Of a stretch of 64,000 nt of DNA, positions 34,561 to 45,600 are shown one piece after another. Made by a program: the position numbers and the translations under genes. Source of the DNA: Saccharothrix espanaensis DSM 44229 (GTDB lineage: Bacteria > Actinomycetota > Actinomycetes > Mycobacteriales > Pseudonocardiaceae); assembly GCF_000328705.1 (NCBI RefSeq), contig NC_019673.1, positions 5,022,001 through 5,086,000 on the forward strand. The letters run 5' to 3'. Each line of letters opens with the position of its first letter. The stretch's first letter is position 1. The notes under the pieces are model-generated. The model ran no database searches, was not told the origin of the DNA, and saw nothing but the letters and a program-made list of their open reading frames with translations.

Positions 34561-35795
34561 GCGGCACCCACTCCGATCCAGTCGTAACGGCGGTGATGGC
34601 CGCGCACACCCGTGCACGCCAGCAGCGTGCGCGGCAGCCGGACCCGGTCCAGCAGCACCTTGTGCCGGTGCGGGTCGATGTCCCGGTCGGCCACCGGGAC
34701 CAGGCAGTCCGCGGTCTCGGCGAGCAGCTCCCGGTACTCGGCGAAGGTCAGCTCGCAGCGGGCGGCCAGGTGGTCGCCGATCCGCATCCGGCCGACGGCG
34801 GCGACCGACGAGGCGTCCACCACGCCGCTGTAGAACTCCGAGGCGCAGCCCGACCCGTAGGAGTAGAGGCCGACCCGGACCGGCTCGGTCGGGCGCAGGT
34901 GGTCGATCAGGCTGGCCAGTGCCAGGTACACCGAGCCGGAGCACAGGTTGCCGACCAGCCTCGGGTACTCCAGCGCGGGCGCGACCCGGCGCGCGAAGTC
35001 CGCCGCGATGTCCGCGATCCCGTTCTCCCGGGCCAGTTTGCGGTGCGCGGCGCGGACGATCCCGGCGAACGGCGTGTGCATCGCCAAGCCGGCGAACGTC
35101 GACCCGAACTCCGCGCCCGCCACCTTGGCCGAGTAGTCGGCGAAGCAGCTGGTCAGGCAGTCGAGGTAGGCGAACAGCGACTTGTCCGCGTCGGCGATGT
35201 CGAACGTGGGTGCCGGGCGGGCCGAGTCGAGGGTTTCGTAGCTGTGCACGCCGAACGCGCCCAGGTCGACGTCCAGCACGTGCGGCCGGTCGCCGAGCAG
35301 CACGGCCGCCGCCCCGGTGCCCATGGCCGGTTCGGTGTACTGCGAGTCCTCGCCCACCAGCGACACGTCGGTCGCGATCACCAGCGCCTTCGCCCCCGGC
35401 GACAGGCCGGCGGCCAGGTAGCCGCAGGCGAGCTGGAGGGCGGCGGTCGCGGCGTAGCAGGCCTGCTTGACCTCCAGCACCCGGCACCGCCTGCTCAGCC
35501 CCAGGTGCTCGTGCACGTAGGAGGCGACGGACTTGCTGTAGTCGAGCCCCGACTCGGTGGAGGTGACGACCAGTTCGATCCGGTCGCGGTCGGCCGGGTC
35601 GAGGGCGTCCACGACCGGCTTGGCGGCGTTGACCGCGTGCGTCACCGGGTCCTCGAACGGCAGCGCCACGGACTTGGCGCTCATCATCAGGTTGTCCAGC
35701 CGCCCGGGGTCCAGGCCCCGGCCCGCGAACAGCGCGGGCACCGGGATCGCCGCGACCCCGCAGTAGGCGTTGAGCGCCTCGATGCCGACGTTCAC
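34557..35795 (-). CDS. HMG-CoA synthase homologue of a beta-branching cassette (LnmM type)
   Basis: A 412-residue HMGS-fold protein, the normal length for PksG/TaC/LnmM. It starts MNVGIEALNAYCGVAAIPV after re-reading the GTG at 35795; the catalytic Cys is in VLEVKQACYAATAAL near residue 112. It adds the alpha carbon of a donor acyl-ACP to the beta-keto group of the ACP-bound chain. The ACP gene (start 36070) overlaps upstream, then the LnmK-type acyltransferase/decarboxylase, the same set as lnmK-lnmL-lnmM. Donor is therefore predicted to be propionyl-ACP. Translation is coupled on both sides by 4-nt overlaps. Confidence 0.92.
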   Translation of the reverse strand: MNVGIEALNAYCGVAAIPVPALFAGRGLDPGRLDNLMMSAKSVALPFEDPVTHAVNAAKPVVDALDPADRDRIELVVTSTESGLDYSKSVASYVHEHLGLSRRCRVLEVKQACYAATAALQLACGYLAAGLSPGAKALVIATDVSLVGEDSQYTEPAMGTGAAAVLLGDRPHVLDVDLGAFGVHSYETLDSARPAPTFDIADADKSLFAYLDCLTSCFADYSAKVAGAEFGSTFAGLAMHTPFAGIVRAAHRKLARENGIADIAADFARRVAPALEYPRLVGNLCSGSVYLALASLIDHLRPTEPVRVGLYSYGSGCASEFYSGVVDASSVAAVGRMRIGDHLAARCELTFAEYRELLAETADCLVPVADRDIDPHRHKVLLDRVRLPRTLLACTGVRGHHRRYDWIGVGAA

Positions 35796-36070
35796 CGGCC
35801 GCCCACCTCGCACAGGAAGGCCACCAGGTGGTCGAGGTCGCGGATGTCGCCGAAGCTCGCCAGCGGCTCGGTGACGCGCAGCCTGGCGCAGACGCCCATG
35901 ATGATCTCGACCCGTTCGACGGAGTCCGCGCCCAGGTCGCGCAGGTGTCGGTCACCGCCGATCCGGGCCGGGTCCAGCGCGGGCAGGATCTCCGCGATCA
36001 CCTCGTGCAGCACCTGCCGCACACCCGCCTCGGCCGCTTCCGGCACGGTCCCCTCCGCTCTGCCCGTCAT
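35792..36070 (-). CDS. Donor acyl carrier protein (LnmL type)
   Basis: A 92-residue ACP with Ser50 in HLRDLGADSVERVEIIMGV. The DSVERVE context matches donor ACPs of HMGS cassettes. It is encoded between the LnmK-type enzyme and HMGS, with ATGA and GTGA overlaps on either side. By analogy with LnmL it would receive methylmalonyl, be decarboxylated to propionyl-ACP, and act as donor for the HMGS. It differs from the ACP at 12.9-13.2 kb (CTSIDRAEV), so each probably serves a different partner. Confidence 0.92.
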   Translation of the reverse strand: MTGRAEGTVPEAAEAGVRQVLHEVIAEILPALDPARIGGDRHLRDLGADSVERVEIIMGVCARLRVTEPLASFGDIRDLDHLVAFLCEVGGR

Positions 36071-37008
36071 CACGCCACCACCCCGGTCTTGACCTGCTGC
36101 TCGGCCACCGCGATCGGCCGGCCGGTGTCCCGGTCGGCGAGCACCGCGCGGACCGTCTCGTCGGCGCCCGGCACGTCGCCGCCGGGCTCCCTGCTCAGCC
36201 GGACCCGCAGCACCGCGCCCGCGTCGGCGTTGCCCAGGTAGGCGATGCGCTGGTCGAGCACGACCCGGCCGAGGAACCCCGCGTCGCTGCCGCCCCGGTA
36301 CCGCCACAGCCGCACCAGCGCCCAGTCCACGATGGAGAAGTAGGCGGCGAAGTACAGCAGCCCCACGCCGTTGAGGTCGCGGCTGACGTCGATCGGGTAG
36401 TCCACGACCAGCCGCGACCGCTCGTCCGCGGGCGGTTCGGCGGTCATGAGCGCCCGCAGTCGTGCGTGCGCGCGGCGCGGCGAGTGTTCGGGCGGCAGCG
36501 CCGACAGGTGCTCGTGCCGGAAGTCGACCGGCGAGGCGCTGCGCAGGTCCTCGTTGCCGCCGGACGCACCGCGCACCACCCAGCGGTTGAAGTTCTGCGC
36601 GTACAGGCAATCCGGCTCGTCGAACGCGAAGAACGCGGCCGGGTCGACGTGCTCGGGCGCGCCCGTGCCGCGTCGGATCCGGTGCAGGGTCAACACCGAC
36701 TCGCTGCCGAACCCGAACACCCGCGAGTCGACGCGCAGCAGGTCGCCGAACGTCAGGCCGCGCACGTGCAACGACTCGCTGCCCCGAACGTGGAAGTAGT
36801 GGAACGCCAGGTAGGTCGGCGCGCCTCGGCCGTCACGCGCGGTGTAGGCGTTGGTGCCGCACACTGTGCTGACGGTGTCCCACGTCCAGTCGCCGATCTG
36901 GCCGACGAACAGCGAGCCGGACCCGCACATGCCGGGCCGGATCACGGTCGTGCGCGTGGTCGCGTCCGGGCCGGTCGCGACCAGTTCCGGGGTGAGCTGC
37001 GCGGTCAT
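36070..37008 (-). CDS. LnmK-type bifunctional acyltransferase/decarboxylase
   Basis: A 312-residue protein of the double-hotdog LnmK family. Recognisable stretches: IRPGMCGSGSLFVGQIGDWTWD, then a conserved Tyr in CGTNAYTARDG (Tyr55, perhaps the catalytic Tyr of LnmK), YLAFHYFHVRGSESL, and a second hotdog half with DYPIDVSRDLNGVGLLYFAAY. LnmK takes methylmalonyl-CoA, transfers it to its ACP and decarboxylates it to propionyl-ACP, for an alkyl beta-branch. Its ATG overlaps the stop of the giant PKS gene (ATGA at 37005-37008) and its stop overlaps the ACP gene. Presence of this rare family is a strong leinamycin-family marker. Confidence 0.9.
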   Translation of the reverse strand: MTAQLTPELVATGPDATTRTTVIRPGMCGSGSLFVGQIGDWTWDTVSTVCGTNAYTARDGRGAPTYLAFHYFHVRGSESLHVRGLTFGDLLRVDSRVFGFGSESVLTLHRIRRGTGAPEHVDPAAFFAFDEPDCLYAQNFNRWVVRGASGGNEDLRSASPVDFRHEHLSALPPEHSPRRAHARLRALMTAEPPADERSRLVVDYPIDVSRDLNGVGLLYFAAYFSIVDWALVRLWRYRGGSDAGFLGRVVLDQRIAYLGNADAGAVLRVRLSREPGGDVPGADETVRAVLADRDTGRPIAVAEQQVKTGVVA

Positions 37009-40000
37009 GCCCGCACCTCCGAGACGGAGTGCTCGGCGACGAACGCCGCCAGCACCCGGTTGCACCGCGACGGGCTCGTCACGTAGGGGAAGTGCCCCGC
37101 GTCGGAGATCTCGGCGTACCGCGCGCCGGGGATCGCGCCGTGCAGCAGGTGCGCGGTCTTGAGCGGGATCACCGTGTCGTGCCTGCCCTGCATGACCAGC
37201 GTCGGCACGGACACCTCGTCGAGCCGGGACAGCAGGTCGGGCCGCGCGGCGAACACGTCGAGGTAGCGCAGGCCGATCTGCGGGCTCATGCTCTCGCAGC
37301 GCAGCAGCAGCTCCTCCACCGCCGCCCGCTCCCGCTTGAGCCGGCTCGACCCGCCGCCCTCGATGGTCCGGTCCAGGTCCTCGGCCGCGACGACCGCCAG
37401 CCGGTTGATCTCGCCGACCCGGTTGCCGATCTTGTAGGAGCTGCCCAGCAGCGACAGCGTCGCCGTCCCGGCCGGGAAGTCCAGCGCGTAGGTCAACGCG
37501 ACCAGGCCGCCGAAGGACGCGCCGACCACGTGCACCGGGCCGTCGATCCCCAGCTCCCGCAACGCTTCCCGCTCCAGGGCGGCCAATCCCGACAGGGTGA
37601 TGTCCGGGGCGGCGGCGGTCGCGCCGACCCCGGGGTGGTGGACGCTGACGACGAGGTTCGTCCGGGACAGCCCGGCGAACTGGTGGGCGAACACGCCCGC
37701 CCCGATGTTGAACGGGTGCATCAGCAGCACCGGCTCGCCCGCGCCGGCCGTGAACACCTCGACCTCCGTGCCCGCCACCGACACCACCGACCGCCGGACG
37801 GCCGGGCAGTGCTCGCGCAGCACGGCTTCGTTGTCGTCACCGGGTTTGCGCTCGTCGCGCAGCGCGTGCCGGACGTCCTCGGGCACCCGCGCGACGGGCT
37901 GGTAGACCGCGCGGGCCGCGTCGCCGGGCGTGCGCAGACCGCCCGTGACCAGCTCCGGCACCGAGTCGGTGCGCAGGCGGGCGATCCGGTCGACGACCGG
38001 GGCCACGTCCCCCGGCCCGAACCCGACCGGCACGGCCAGCCGGACCGCTCCCGCGCCGGCGGCCAGGTGCGGCGCGCCCCGCACGCCCGCGCCCTGGTAG
38101 AGCCAGGCCAGCGACGACATCACCGCGTGCTCCTGCGCGGCGAACGCCGGCATCGCGGCCACGTCGACCAGCACGCAGTGCCCGCCGACCGGCTCCACCA
38201 GTGGGATCCCGGCCTCGCGCAGGCCGGCTCCCAGCGCCTCGACGGCCGCCATCCGGCGGCGGACCGCCGTGCCGACCCAGTCCCGGTCGGCCACCGCGGC
38301 GGCGATCTGGTTGCGGGCCGTGAGGTCGACGTCCCAGCCGCGCCGCCGGACGTCCTCGTGCAGCCGGGCCGCCAGTTCGGGGTCGTTGGTGGCGATCAGG
38401 CCGCCCGCCGCGACGCCGAAGTCCTTGGAGAGGCTGAAGGTCGCGGTGTCGGCGAGCGAGAGCAGGTCGCGGACCGCCGACCACGGGTCGTCCGGCGCGA
38501 GGAACACGCCGTTCTCCACGATCCGGGTGGCGTCCAGGACGAGCGGCACCCCGCGCTCCCGGGTGATCCGCCGGACCTCGCGCAGCTCGGCCAGGCCGAT
38601 CGGCTGCCCGCCACCGGCGTTGGTGGAGGTCTCCACGACGACGAACGAGGTCCGGTCGTCGATCGCGGCGGCGATGGCATCGGGGTCGAGCCGCCGGCCG
38701 TCACCCACCGCCTTCGGTTCGAAACCCACGTCGGTGAGCGAGAGCAGCCAGGTCGGGAACGCCTGCGCGTGCGGCACGTTCCCGCGCGGGCCGGGGAACC
38801 CCCGGCACAGCATGGCTTCCGCCGACCGGCCGGACCGGGTGGGCAGGACGTCGGTGAACGGCAGCCAGTCGTGCGAGGTCAGTTCGGGCGTCGGCAACTT
38901 GGCGAGCTGCCGGGCGCGCTCGGCCACGAAGTCCTCGGCGCGCTCGGCCCACGAGTCGGTCACCAGGTCGACCGGCACCAGCCCGGTCGGCACGGTGAGC
39001 GCGTTGTGCCCGTGCGCCGCCAACACCGCCGCCCTTCCCGCCTCGGTCGCGACATCCCCACCGGTCGCGACCGGAGCCGTGCGAACCGGCGCGGGCGGGC
39101 TCGGCCGGGCCGGGGCCGTGGCGGCGGGTGCGGCTGCGGTCGATCCGTTCGACGCGTGCGCCGGGCGGCTCCGCGTGGTGGCCGTGAGCTCGACGGGGGT
39201 GGTGTCCGTGGCACGCTCGGGCTTCGTGGCGGTCAGCTCCGGGTTCGCGATCATCAGGATCACGTCGGTGACCGAGGTCCGGTCGCCGGTCGCCGGGCTG
39301 CACAGGTAGATCGGGGTGTTGGTGGTCCGGAACTTGTTCTTGAACTGGAAGTTGCCGGAGCCGAACACGCCCACCGAGTGCAGTTCCTCGATCGCCTCGG
39401 ACACCTCCGGGTCGGCGTTGGGCGATTCGCTGATCGCCACGCCGAAGCTCGCGCCGAAGCTGAACGACGTGCAGCCCTCCGCCGCCGTCGTCGCGATGAT
39501 CTCCACGATCGCGTGCTCCAGCCCGCCCGCCGGCATCGAGTCCGGGTAGAACTCCAGGTCCAGCAGGTAGCCCTGCTCGGACGGGATGCGGGTGACGATG
39601 ATCGCGTTCACCAGTTCGCCGTCCACCGAGGTCAGGAACATCCGGTGCCGGGGGTCGAGCCGGCCGGTGCGGATCTCCTCGCGCACCACGCCGACGTACG
39701 GGTTGACCATCTGCTTGTGGTCGCCCCACGAGTCCATCAGCGCGACGATCCGGCCGTCCGTCGCCGGGTCGTCGCCCACCCGGTACTCCTCGGTGCGCAC
39801 CGCCCCGGCCCGCTCGAACCGGCCGAGCAGGTAGCGCAAGCGGCTCATCCGCCCGCCCGACGTGGTGAACGTCGACAGGTCGTCCAACCGCTGCACCGCG
39901 CCGAACGGCGTCGCGGTCACCGGCTCCCCCGCGACCTCGGTCAGGTGCGCCAACGACAGGAAGTTCGGCCGCAGCCCGGTGCGCCGCGCCCACGCCATCC

Positions 40001-42625
40001 AGTCCGCGACCAGGTCGTGGAAGTGGTCCATGGCACCGACGAAGCTCCACGCGAACAGGTCGTCGCCGCGCACCGAGAAGTTCACGTACCCCTCGCGGGC
40101 CGTGTCGAGGAACGCGTACGGCGCGATGTCACGGCCGGCGAGGCCGCCTTCCTTGGCGTACCGGCGATCCAGGTCGGACACCAGGTCGCGCAACCTGCCC
40201 AGGCCGGGCAGGTTCCGCTTGAGGTAGATGACGGGTTCGCCGTCGACCACGGCCGGCGACTCGATGCTGCGGTCACCGCGTTGCGACGGCTGCCCGGCCC
40301 GTGCCGCCCGGCCCGCGAGGAACTCGGTCAGCTCGGCCATCGTGGGCCGGTCGAACAGCAGGGTCTTGGGCAGCGCGCCGTACCGGTTCTCCAGCGCACC
40401 GACCGCGCGCAGCATGTCGAACGACGTCAACCCGTTGTCCGCGAACGACAAACCCCGGTCGAGCGGCCGTTCCAACGCCTCCTCCACGATCTCCGCCACA
40501 CTCGGCCCCGGCACGACCTCAGGTGCCGCCACAACCTCGGGCACCGAAGCGGGCTCGGGCGCAGCGGGAAGCGGCGGGGGCTGGGAAGCGGCACCTTCGA
40601 TGAGTGCTGCCAAGGCGTCCACGGTGTCGTGCTCGTAGAGCTGGGCAGCCGTCAGCTCGACGTCGAACGCGGCCATCAGCGACCGGGCCAGCTCCATCCG
40701 GAAGATCGAGTCCAGCCCGAGGTCGGAGAACGCGGTGTCGGCGGCGATCTCGTCCACGGCGGTGCCCAGCACGGCGGCCACGCTCTCCCGGATCACCCGC
40801 GCCACCTGTCCGTCCACAAAGGGTTTTTCAGGCTCGGCCGCAACGACCGGGACGACCACCGGTGCCGGGCCCTCCGGCTCGAAGTCCACCAGGTTGGGCA
40901 GCACCACGGCCGGCGCGGAGCCGTTCGCGACGGGTGGGCTGAGGGCGGGCGCGGAACCGTTGGGGCGCAGGGCGGCCGGGTCCCGCAGGACGAGTTTGCG
41001 CTCCGGGCGCACGATCTGGTCGAACCAGAACGGGGTCGCGGCGAACGGCGGCACGGGGGCCGAGATCAGCCGTGGCCGGGCCTCCCAGCGCGCCGACCAG
41101 TCCACATCGGCCCCGCCCAGCCAGGTCGACGTCTCGTCGTCCAGCCGGGGTTCGGCGCTGCCGGTCAGCACCGCGACCGCCTCCGCCCGGTCCGCGACGA
41201 CCGCCGCGAACCGGTGGCCGAGCGCCTCACGGCCGGTCGCCAGGGTGTGGCAGAGCCGGCCCAGGTCGCGGTCGTGCGCCAGGAACCGGGCGACCCGGCT
41301 CCGGTACTCGGCGAGCGCCTCGGCGGAGTCCGCCGACAGCACCAGCGGCCACGGCCCGACGGCGGACGGCGAAGCGGGTTCGGTCACCGACTCCACCACC
41401 ACGTGCGCGTTGGTGCCGCCGAAGCCGAACGAGCTGACGCCCGCCACCCGGTCGCCGGTCCACGGCGTGCGTTGCGCGACGACCCGGAACGGCGTGCCGT
41501 CCAGCCGCACGTACGGGTTGGGCTTGTCCTGGTGCAGCGTCGGCGGCAGTTCGCCGTGCCGCAGCGCCAGCAGCACCTTGAGCAGGCCCGCGATACCGGC
41601 CGCGGCTTCGAGGTGGCCGATGTTGGTCTTCACCGCGCCCAGGCCGATCCGGGCGTCGACCCCGGCGAACGCCTTCTTCAGGCCCTCGACCTCGATCGGG
41701 TCGCCGAGCCGGGTGCCGGTGCCGTGCGCCTCCACGTAGGACACCCGGGCCGGGTCGACGCCGGCGGTCTCGTAGGCCCGCGCGATCACCCTGGCCTGCG
41801 CCTCCGGGTTGGGCGCGGTCAGCGACGGCCCGCGGCCGGCGTGGTTGACCGCGCTGCCCCGGATGACCGCGATCACCTGGTCGCCGTCGGCGAGCGCGGC
41901 GCGCAACGGCTTGAGCACCACGACACCGCAGCCCTCGCCACGCCCGTAGCCGGCGGCGGCGTCGTCGAACGTGCGGCACCGGCCGTCCTCGCTGAGCATC
42001 CCGGACGACTGGAAGGCGACGAACAGCCCCGGGCTGAGCAGCACGTTGACCCCACCGGCGAGCGCGACATCGCACTCCCCCGACCGCAGCGCCCGCACGG
42101 CGTGGTGCACCGCGACCAGCGAGCTGGAGCACGCGGTGTCGATCGCCTCGCTGGGGCCGCGCAGGTCGAGCAGGTAGGAGACCCGGTTGGCCAGGATGCA
42201 GTCCGCCAGGCCGCTGGCGGTGTGCGCTTCGACCGGCACGCCGTGCGCGTGCAGCAGGTCGTCGTAGTCGCACGCCGAGACACCGACGAACAGCCCGGTC
42301 TCGGTGCCCGCGAGGCGTTCCGGGTGGTAGCCCGCGTCGGCGACGGCCTGCCACGCGGTGTGCAGGAACAGCCGCTGCTGCGGGTCCATCAATGCGGCCT
42401 CGCGCGGCGAGATCCCGAAGCGCCGGGCGTCGAACGACCGCACGTCGTCCAGGAAGCCCGCCGAGACACTCGCCACGGCCGGGTCGCGGCGCAGGTCGAC
42501 CCGGTCCTCGGGCACCGGCCGCACCAGGTCGTCACCGGCGACGAGGTGCTGCCAGAACGCGTCGAGGTCGGGCGATCCGGGCAGCACCCCCGCCATGCCG
42601 ATCACGGCGATCACGTCGTCCTCCG
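37005..42625 (-). other. PKS segment 5: KS-ACP-ACP-DUF-SH-TE terminal module
   Basis: KS ~4823-5233, complete. Tandem carriers: Ser ~5460 (SDLGLDSIFRMEL) and ~5557 (ADNGLTSFDML). DUF ~5617-5947, similar to the acyltransferase-fold C-terminal domain of phosphatidylglycerol lysyltransferase (MDSWGDHKQMVNPYVG, FSFGASFG). SH ~6027-6380, a fold-type I PLP domain: Asp in VPLVLDATRIVENG, PLP Lys in FSLSKDFGVAAGG. TE ~6430-6694: GASFGG, Asp in QGRHDTVI, His in SDAGHFPY. In leinamycin, SH cleaves a cysteine-derived S-adduct at the beta-branch to leave sulfur on the chain; TE releases the macrocycle. Confidence 0.93.
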
Positions 42626-45600
42626 GCCCGGCCGCGCTCACCGGCGCTTCCGGTCCGACGGCAGTCACGTCCGGTCCGGCGGCCGTCACATCCGGTTCGA
42701 CGGCGGTCACCGGGAGGTCGTCGGGTACAGAAGCGTCGAACCCGTCGAGGCCACGCAGGTACTCGGCGAAGTCGGCCAGGGTCGGGCACTCGTAGAGCAC
42801 GGTCGGCAGCAGGTCCAGCCCGAACCGCTCGTTGACCTCGTTGATCAGGCCGGTCAGCGAGATCGAGTCGAAGCCCAGGTCGAGCAGCGCGATGTCGGGC
42901 TCGATCTCCTCGGGCTCCACCAGCAGGAACCCGGCCGCGAGAGCGCGCAGCCCGGCGTCGAGGTCGACCGGCGCGGGTCGCGCGGCGACCACCGCCGGAC
43001 GCTCGCCGACGGGTTCGGCCGCCGGGCGGACCACGGCGACGACCGGGTCCGGTCCGGACACCAGCCGGTCGAAGGCGCGCAGCGCGTCGGCGGTGCCGAG
43101 CGGTTCGCTGCCCCAGCGGCGGGCGAACAGCCGGCGGGTCTGGTCGTCCACGGCCATCCCGCCGTCCGCCCACAGCGGCCAGCACACCGAGACCAGGCCG
43201 GGCGTCGCGGCGGCGAACTCGTCCAGGTAGGCGTTGGCGTAGGCGTAGTCGACCTGGCCGAGGTTGCCGGTGCGCGCCGCGACCGACGAGAACAGGGCGA
43301 AGAACTCCAGCGGCTCGTCGCCGAGCGCGGCGACCAGGTTCCGCACGCCCCGCACCTTCGGCGCGAGCACGGCGTCGACCTGGTCGGCGGACTTCGACAG
43401 GGCCCGTGCGTCGTCGTGCACCCCGGCGGCGTGCACGACGCCGTCGATCCGCCCGTAGCGGGCCTTCACCTCGGCCACGAGCCGTCGAACGTCCTGTGCC
43501 ACGGCCACGTCCGCCACGGACCGACCAGCGACCACCACGGCCTTCGGGGCACGGGTGGCGCGCAGGTGCTCGGCGACGTGCCCGCCGATCGCGCCGGTGC
43601 CGCCGACGACCAGGTACACACCGCCGGAACGCGGCTGCGGCCGTGCCGCCGGGCGGAACCCGACCATCCGGCGCACCTGCCGCACCCCGTCGACGTACCG
43701 GACCTCGTCCACCCGGGCTTCGGGCGCGCCGGTCACGTGCCGCAGTTCGTCCGGGTGCGGCTCACCGCCGTGCACCACGAGCCCGGAGAAACCGCTGTGC
43801 TCCAACGCGAGCGTGCGCAGCGCGGCGGCCACCGCCGCGTACGCGGGCCGCGCGTCGGGGCACACGACGACAATGCGCAGCAGCCCGGCCGGGTCCTGCG
43901 ACAGGGCCGCCGACGCCGCTCGCAGCACTGCATGCAGCGACTGCCCGATCTCGTCCACGAGCCCTTCGGCATCGACGGAGGGCCGCAGCACGATCACGGC
44001 CGGCGAGTCAGAACCGTTGGCCGACAACGCTTCCGGCACCCACTCCGGACGCAGGTAGGTGCACGGGTCGTCGTCCGCGACCGCCACGACCCGCAGGCCG
44101 TCCACGGCGAGCAACACCCGTCCGCCCTCGTCGGCGATGCGCAGGTCGAACCGGCGTTCCCCGGTGGGCGCGGCGGTTTCGACCGCGTGCACCAGGGTGC
44201 GCGTGGGCAGCGGACCGGCGCAGGTGAGAGCGGCGAACCCGACCGGGAGCTGGGTCCGGGCCGGCCCGGGGAGGGCTGCCAGCGCTTGGAAAGCGCCGTC
44301 CAGCACCAGGATCCGGTGATCGGCCTCGATGCGGACGAGCACCTCGCCGTCGCCGACGCGCACTTCCCGCAGCACGCGCATCCGCTCGCCGTGGTCGAGT
44401 CCTCCGGCGCGCAGCCCCGCGTAGAGGTCGGCCGGTTCGACTTCGGTCGCGCAGCGGGCCCGCAGTCCCGTCAGGTCCAGGACTTCGGTCAACGGGCGCG
44501 CGGCGGTGTGCCGGCCGGCGGCGACGGTGATCGGGCCCGACGTGACGGTGAACGTGCCGTCCGCGAGGTCGGCCCTCGGCTCCGGCCGGGAGTCGACGTG
44601 CAGCGGCTCGGGCCACCGCACGTCGTGCAGGGTGAACGACGTGCCCAGTTCGGCGCACACCGGTTCCAGCGCGGCCGCGCCCGGCAGGACCCGCCGGCCG
44701 GCGACCCGGTGCGCGGTCAGCCACGGCCGGTCGTCGGGCTCGGGCAGCCACAGCCGTTGCCGGGTGAACGGGTAGGGCGGCAACGGGACCCGGTCCGGGC
44801 GGACCGGCCACGTGCGTCGCCAGTCCACCGCCACGCCGTGGGTCCACAGCTCCGCCAGGCGGTCGATGTCGTTCGCCGTCACCAGGTCGGCCACGGCGTC
44901 GGCGGTGACCAGGTCACGGCCCGGGAAGTCGTCGCCGGCCGTGCCACGCCGCACGTCCCCGGCACGCAGCCGGGCGGGCAGTTCGGCCGGGTCGGACACG
45001 ACCACGGCGAGCCGGTGCGCCAGTTCGGCGCGGCCGACCTGGGTCGTCCACGCCAGGGACGCCAGGCCCGGGGCGTGCCGCTCGACGTGGTCGGCGACGG
45101 CCGACGCCAGGGCGTCCAGCTCGGCCGGGGTGCGCGCGGACAGCAGGACGGCGTGCCGGCCGGTGTCGTCCACGCCGGGCCGTTCCGGGGTCTCGTGGCC
45201 GGACAGGACCAGGTGCGCGTTCGCCCCGCCCGCGCCGAACGAGCTGACCCCGGCCCGCCGTGGCGCGGGCCACGGGGTCGCCGCGGTCGGCAGCGAGAAC
45301 CCGGCGGGCAGGTCGATGCGCGGGTTGACGGTGTCCAGCGCGGCGCAGGGCGCGATGGTGCCGTGTTCGAGCTGGAGCACCACCTTGGTCAGGCCCGCGA
45401 TGCCCGCCGCGCCTTCCAGGTGGCCGATGTTGGCCTTGACCGAGCCGACCGCGCAGCGTCCGTCGTCGCCCAGCGCCTTGGCCAGCCCGGTGATCTCGAT
45501 CGGGTCGCCCAGCGCGGTGCCCGTGCCGTGCGCCTCGACGTAGCCGACGCTGCCGGGTTCCGCCCCGGCCGCGGCCAGCGCCCGCACGACGAGTTCGGCC

